Shown in pieces: positions 6,992 through 8,846 of a DNA stretch of 8,846 nt. Position numbers and translations under genes: made by a program. Source of the stretch: an uncultured Clostridia bacterium (GTDB lineage: Bacteria; Bacillota; Clostridia; Christensenellales; UBA1242). How positions within the stretch are numbered: position 1 is the first letter of the stretch; each line of letters opens with the position of its first letter. The notes under the pieces were generated by a model. That model saw only the letters and a program-made list of their open reading frames with translations, was not told the origin of the DNA and made no database searches. The DNA lies in contig CALDPW010000066.1 in NCBI GenBank assembly GCA_937911885.1, positions 1 through 8,846 of the forward strand. Reading direction: 5' to 3'.

Positions 6992-7435
6992 CTATTCGCT
7001 AATAGAATTATCGTGTTTGTTAGCATTAAATCCGTGCTTAATATCACATCGTTTTACAACCAATCTGGCCATTTGACTAAAATTAGCAAGCACAAACACT
7101 TCAATCGAAATCAAAATATAACCCAAACATATTTTAGCATTAAAAATAGCCGCAAAAATAATAAGGTTGCTAACCACCATAACAATTGAAATTAATGCCA
7201 TAACTTCCATAATTAACACAAGCGAATAATTATCTTTAAACAAATTGATTATTGCAAAAACAATAATGGCAACTAGGGCACAAATCAAAATTATGCTAGT
7301 AGCATAAAATATTACATTAACCCACGCCTCGGTTTGCAAATTAAAATCAATTTTTTTAATAGGCAAAATAAATGTTATTAACGCTACTAATGCCAACGTT
7401 AACAAACATATGTTTAAAATTTTTTTATCTTTCAT
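6992..7435 (-). CDS. Hypothetical four-helix membrane protein, 147 aa
   Basis: I do not recognise this protein. It has four hydrophobic segments at about residues 7-25, 39-66, 72-97 and 103-121, a basic N-terminus (MKDKK) and a short polar tail. The even helix count and basic start suggest both termini are cytoplasmic. Helices 1 and 2, separated by a short acidic loop, recall the start of the two zinc-ribbon membrane proteins at 1336-2326, but there is no Cys knuckle. It also shares their type of leader: GTTGGGGGT precedes both this gene and the 130-aa protein. It is probably monocistronic, with its own candidate promoter and a clear terminator. Confidence 0.75.
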   Translation of the reverse strand: MKDKKILNICLLTLALVALITFILPIKKIDFNLQTEAWVNVIFYATSIILICALVAIIVFAIINLFKDNYSLVLIMEVMALISIVMVVSNLIIFAAIFNAKICLGYILISIEVFVLANFSQMARLVVKRCDIKHGFNANKHDNSISE

Positions 7436-7439
7436 AATA

Positions 7440-7444
7440 CCCCC
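7440..7444 (-). promoter_or_regulatory. Atypical ribosome binding site GGGGG
   Basis: On the minus strand GTTGGGGGT lies 4 bases before the ATG at 7435. It is identical to the string before the 130-aa membrane protein at the same distance. Pairing with CCUCC needs one G-U pair. No better Shine-Dalgarno is present, so this site decides the start. Confidence 0.6.
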
Positions 7445-7453
7445 AACACTTTT

Positions 7454-7483
7454 ATTAAACCAATTTTAAAAGAGTTTTAACAA
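7454..7483 (-). promoter_or_regulatory. Candidate promoter of the 147-aa membrane protein gene
   Basis: On the minus strand TTGTTA (7483-7478) and TTTAAT (7459-7454) are separated by 18 bases, with a start expected about 10 bases before GGGGG. Both boxes are only moderate matches in an AT-rich background, so this is tentative. Confidence 0.35.
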
Positions 7484-7563
7484 AACATAAAACTATTAGT
7501 ATTGTTTAGGGCAAACTAACAAAAATAAACAACAATATTTTTTAAATTACGACACACACAAAC

Positions 7564-7589
7564 AAAAAGAAGCATAAAACTATGCTTCT
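7564..7589 (-). terminator. Terminator of ppa, overlapping the end of the coding sequence
   Basis: On the minus strand AGAAGCATA (7589-7581) and TATGCTTCT (7576-7568) form a 9-bp stem around a four-base loop, then a T-run continues to 7564. The last two codons (Glu-Ala) and part of the TAG stop make up the first arm and loop, so the terminator is built from the 3' end of the gene. Confidence 0.8.
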
Positions 7590-8113
7590 AAAATTTCGGT
7601 ATTATAAAGTTTCATACATTCTTCAATAACTTTTAATGCAACTTTTTTATTACCTAGCTCTTGAACATCTACTTGCTTGTTTTCAAGTTGCTTATAAACT
7701 GTTAAAAAGTGTTTTAGCTCATCAAATATATGTTTTGGCAATTCGCTAATATCTTTGTATCCATGATATTGTGGATCACCATAAGGAATTGCAATAATCT
7801 TTTCGTCACGTTCATCTCTGTCGGTCATGGTAATAACACCAATTGGATAACATCTAACCAAACACATTCTTTCTAGTGGTTGGCTGCAAAGAACAAACAC
7901 ATCTAATGGATCGTGATCGCCACAATATGTTAGCGGAATAAAACCATAGTTCATTGGATAGTGAGTGCTTGTATATAAAACTCTATCCATTCTAAGCAAA
8001 CCAGTTTCTTTATCTAATTCATACTTTGTTTTATCGCCTTGTTGAATTTCAATACAAGCAATAAAATCGTTTGGTGTAATTCTTTCTTTTTTTATATCTT
8101 TCCAAATATTCAT
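7580..8113 (-). CDS. ppa: Inorganic pyrophosphatase, family I (soluble), 177 aa
   Basis: This cytosolic, Mg-dependent enzyme splits pyrophosphate into two phosphates, pulling biosynthetic reactions such as tRNA charging forward. The family signature DHDPLDVFVL holds metal-binding D66, D68 and D71. D98 and D103 lie in TDRDERDEK, and K30, E32 and R44 fit the active-site pattern of the E. coli enzyme, which is nearly the same length (175 aa). The start MNIWKDI is typical of the family. AGGAG (8121-8125) lies 7 bases before ATG 8113. The longer frame starting at 8143 adds ten atypical basic residues, and that ATG overlaps the predicted -10 box, so I reject it. The gene is monocistronic with its own promoter and terminator. 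Confidence 0.95.
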   Translation of the reverse strand: MNIWKDIKKERITPNDFIACIEIQQGDKTKYELDKETGLLRMDRVLYTSTHYPMNYGFIPLTYCGDHDPLDVFVLCSQPLERMCLVRCYPIGVITMTDRDERDEKIIAIPYGDPQYHGYKDISELPKHIFDELKHFLTVYKQLENKQVDVQELGNKKVALKVIEECMKLYNTEILEA

Positions 8114-8141
8114 AACTTTTCTCCTAATTTTTTGCCTAACC

Positions 8142-8170
8142 ATTTTAGCACAACCAGTTTTTAATTACAA
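8142..8170 (-). promoter_or_regulatory. Promoter of ppa
   Basis: On the minus strand TTGTAA (8170-8165) is followed after 17 bases by TAAAAT (8147-8142). The spacer ends in TGC, giving an extended -10. Transcription should begin near 8135, leaving a leader of roughly 20 bases to ATG 8113. This excludes the upstream ATG at 8143 as a start. Confidence 0.65.
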
Positions 8171-8222
8171 CATAAATTTTGCTTTATTATCCACTCAAAA
8201 TTAAAACCAAAAACACTACACA

Positions 8223-8242
8223 GCAACACATCAAATTGTTGC
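8223..8242. repeat. Short inverted repeat upstream of the ppa promoter
   Basis: GCAACA (8223-8228) and TGTTGC (8237-8242) are perfect inverted copies separated by 8 bases. The repeat lies about 50 bases upstream of the ppa -35 box. It could be a regulator site or chance; nothing else supports a role. Confidence 0.3.
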
Positions 8243-8318
8243 CAATGTTAACTTTTTGACAATAACCTATACCTTATTGTATTTAAAGTAAATTACTAAT
8301 GGTTTTTAATAACAAACA

Positions 8319-8347
8319 AAAAAAATAAAACACCGGTGGGTGTTTTA
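8319..8347 (-). terminator. Terminator of the kinase-like gene
   Basis: On the minus strand TAAAACACC (8347-8339) and GGTGTTTTA (8334-8326) pair in a 9-bp stem around a four-base loop, followed by a run of T. The TAA stop codon (8347-8345) is the first triplet of the stem. The stem is also followed by C and six T on the plus strand, so it could act in both directions. Confidence 0.85.
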
Positions 8348-8806
8348 CTTTTTTAAACTGTTAATATAGTTGTTAACCTCGTTAACAAATGGTTCAATTT
8401 CACCATTGTTACAAATGTAACAATCGGCAATAGCAATTGGGCCACCCTTTTCAATATTTTCAATTTCGCTATAATCACGCATAATACTTTCTTCTAGAGT
8501 ATGTGGTCTAATTGGTCTATTTTTTAATCGTTCATAACGCAAACCTGCATTAGTTGCAATACACAAAACTTTAAACGCATCACCAAACTCTTGTTTTATA
8601 TATTTATATTCGCTCCAACTATAAAGGCTTTCAATAACAACATTACCCTTTTTAATTAGTTCCCTTATTTTAGGCAAATACATTTTTGCATAAATCCCCT
8701 TATCGCCACTGGCTCTAAGTTCTTCCCTAACAGCTCGTTCGGTTTCGGGAGTTCTTTCAATTTTGCGCTCAGCCAAAATATCCATTGTTAGCTGACCAAA
8801 ATACAC
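8345..8806 (-). CDS. P-loop nucleotide kinase-like protein (dephospho-CoA kinase/UPF0200-like), C-terminal part, possibly truncated or broken
   Basis: The sequence from YFGQLTMDIL through RAVREELR, YLPKIRELIKKG, VVIESLYSWSEYKYIKQEFGD and RYERLKNR to SEIENIEKGGPIAIADCYI resembles AAA/P-loop small-molecule kinases of the dephospho-CoA kinase/UPF0200 type. This assignment is from memory of family patterns. The Walker A loop that should precede YFG is missing. The frame upstream of the GTG at 8806 reads KTAYFLCKRGQK and then hits an in-frame TGA at 8843-8845, one base from the window edge. GAGGG (8813-8817) lies 6 bases before GTG, so translation could begin there. The upstream residues still look family-like, however, which argues for a disrupted longer gene, a base error, or a recoded TGA. 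The intact C-terminus and terminator argue against extensive decay. Confidence 0.6.
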   Translation of the reverse strand: MYFGQLTMDILAERKIERTPETERAVREELRASGDKGIYAKMYLPKIRELIKKGNVVIESLYSWSEYKYIKQEFGDAFKVLCIATNAGLRYERLKNRPIRPHTLEESIMRDYSEIENIEKGGPIAIADCYICNNGEIEPFVNEVNNYINSLKK

Positions 8807-8846
8807 CTTTTGCCCTCTTTTGCAGAGGAAATAAGCAGTTTTTCAA

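Noticed and set aside
8114..8143. Upstream ATG extending pyrophosphatase by 10 residues
   Set aside because: The ATG overlaps the predicted -10 box. The shorter protein starts with the family-typical MNIW and has AGGAG at 7 bases.
1..8846. Mobile elements, defence or toxin-antitoxin systems
   Set aside because: No transposase, integrase, nuclease, toxin or antitoxin family is recognisable, no terminal inverted repeats flank any block, and base composition is uniform by eye.

Overview
The window is a compact, AT-rich stretch of bacterial chromosome, judged by eye at roughly one third G+C. It carries ten protein genes and one tRNA on both strands. Shine-Dalgarno sites, short hairpin-plus-T-run terminators and -35/-10 promoters are clearly recognisable. 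A glycyl-tRNA synthetase of the single-chain type, a lipoprotein with BspA-like leucine-rich repeats and a family I pyrophosphatase, together with the base composition, suggest a low-GC Firmicutes or Mollicutes-related lineage, perhaps an uncultured gut or host-associated one. The sequence does not fix the taxon. All tryptophans I checked use TGG. The ten stop codons are TAA (seven) and TAG (three), and none is TGA.

Layout. (1) 1-1311, plus strand: the 3' end of glyQS, followed 11 bases later by a 245-aa protein with a split zinc-knuckle, probably in one operon. (2) 1336-2326, minus strand: a two-gene operon of small membrane proteins that both end in a cytosolic zinc ribbon. It converges on the first operon and shares a bidirectional terminator with it. 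(3) 2398-2555: a well-formed promoter, a tRNA-Glu with anticodon CUC, and a terminator. (4) 2580-4268, minus strand: a 562-aa lipoprotein with two N-terminal beta modules and BspA-type leucine-rich repeats. (5) 4352-5207, plus strand: a Cof-type HAD phosphatase behind an extended -10 promoter. (6) 5240-6766, minus strand: a cardiolipin synthase with both HKD motifs. (7) 6992-7435, minus strand: an unrecognised four-helix membrane protein. (8) 7580-8113, minus strand: inorganic pyrophosphatase. (9) 8345-8806, minus strand: the C-terminal part of a P-loop kinase-like protein, with an in-frame TGA where the P-loop region should lie.

Most of the content is housekeeping: translation (glyQS, tRNA-Glu), membrane phospholipid synthesis (cls), phosphate metabolism (ppa, HAD phosphatase) and one surface lipoprotein. 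I see no mobile element, phage gene, CRISPR array, toxin-antitoxin pair or defence system, and nothing I would call a complete undescribed system. The points most worth a second look are three neighbouring zinc-ribbon proteins of unknown function, including a paralogous membrane pair, and the apparently P-loop-less kinase at the right edge. No gene-free stretch exceeds 300 bases. The longest gaps, at 6767-6991 and 8114-8344, hold promoters and terminators.
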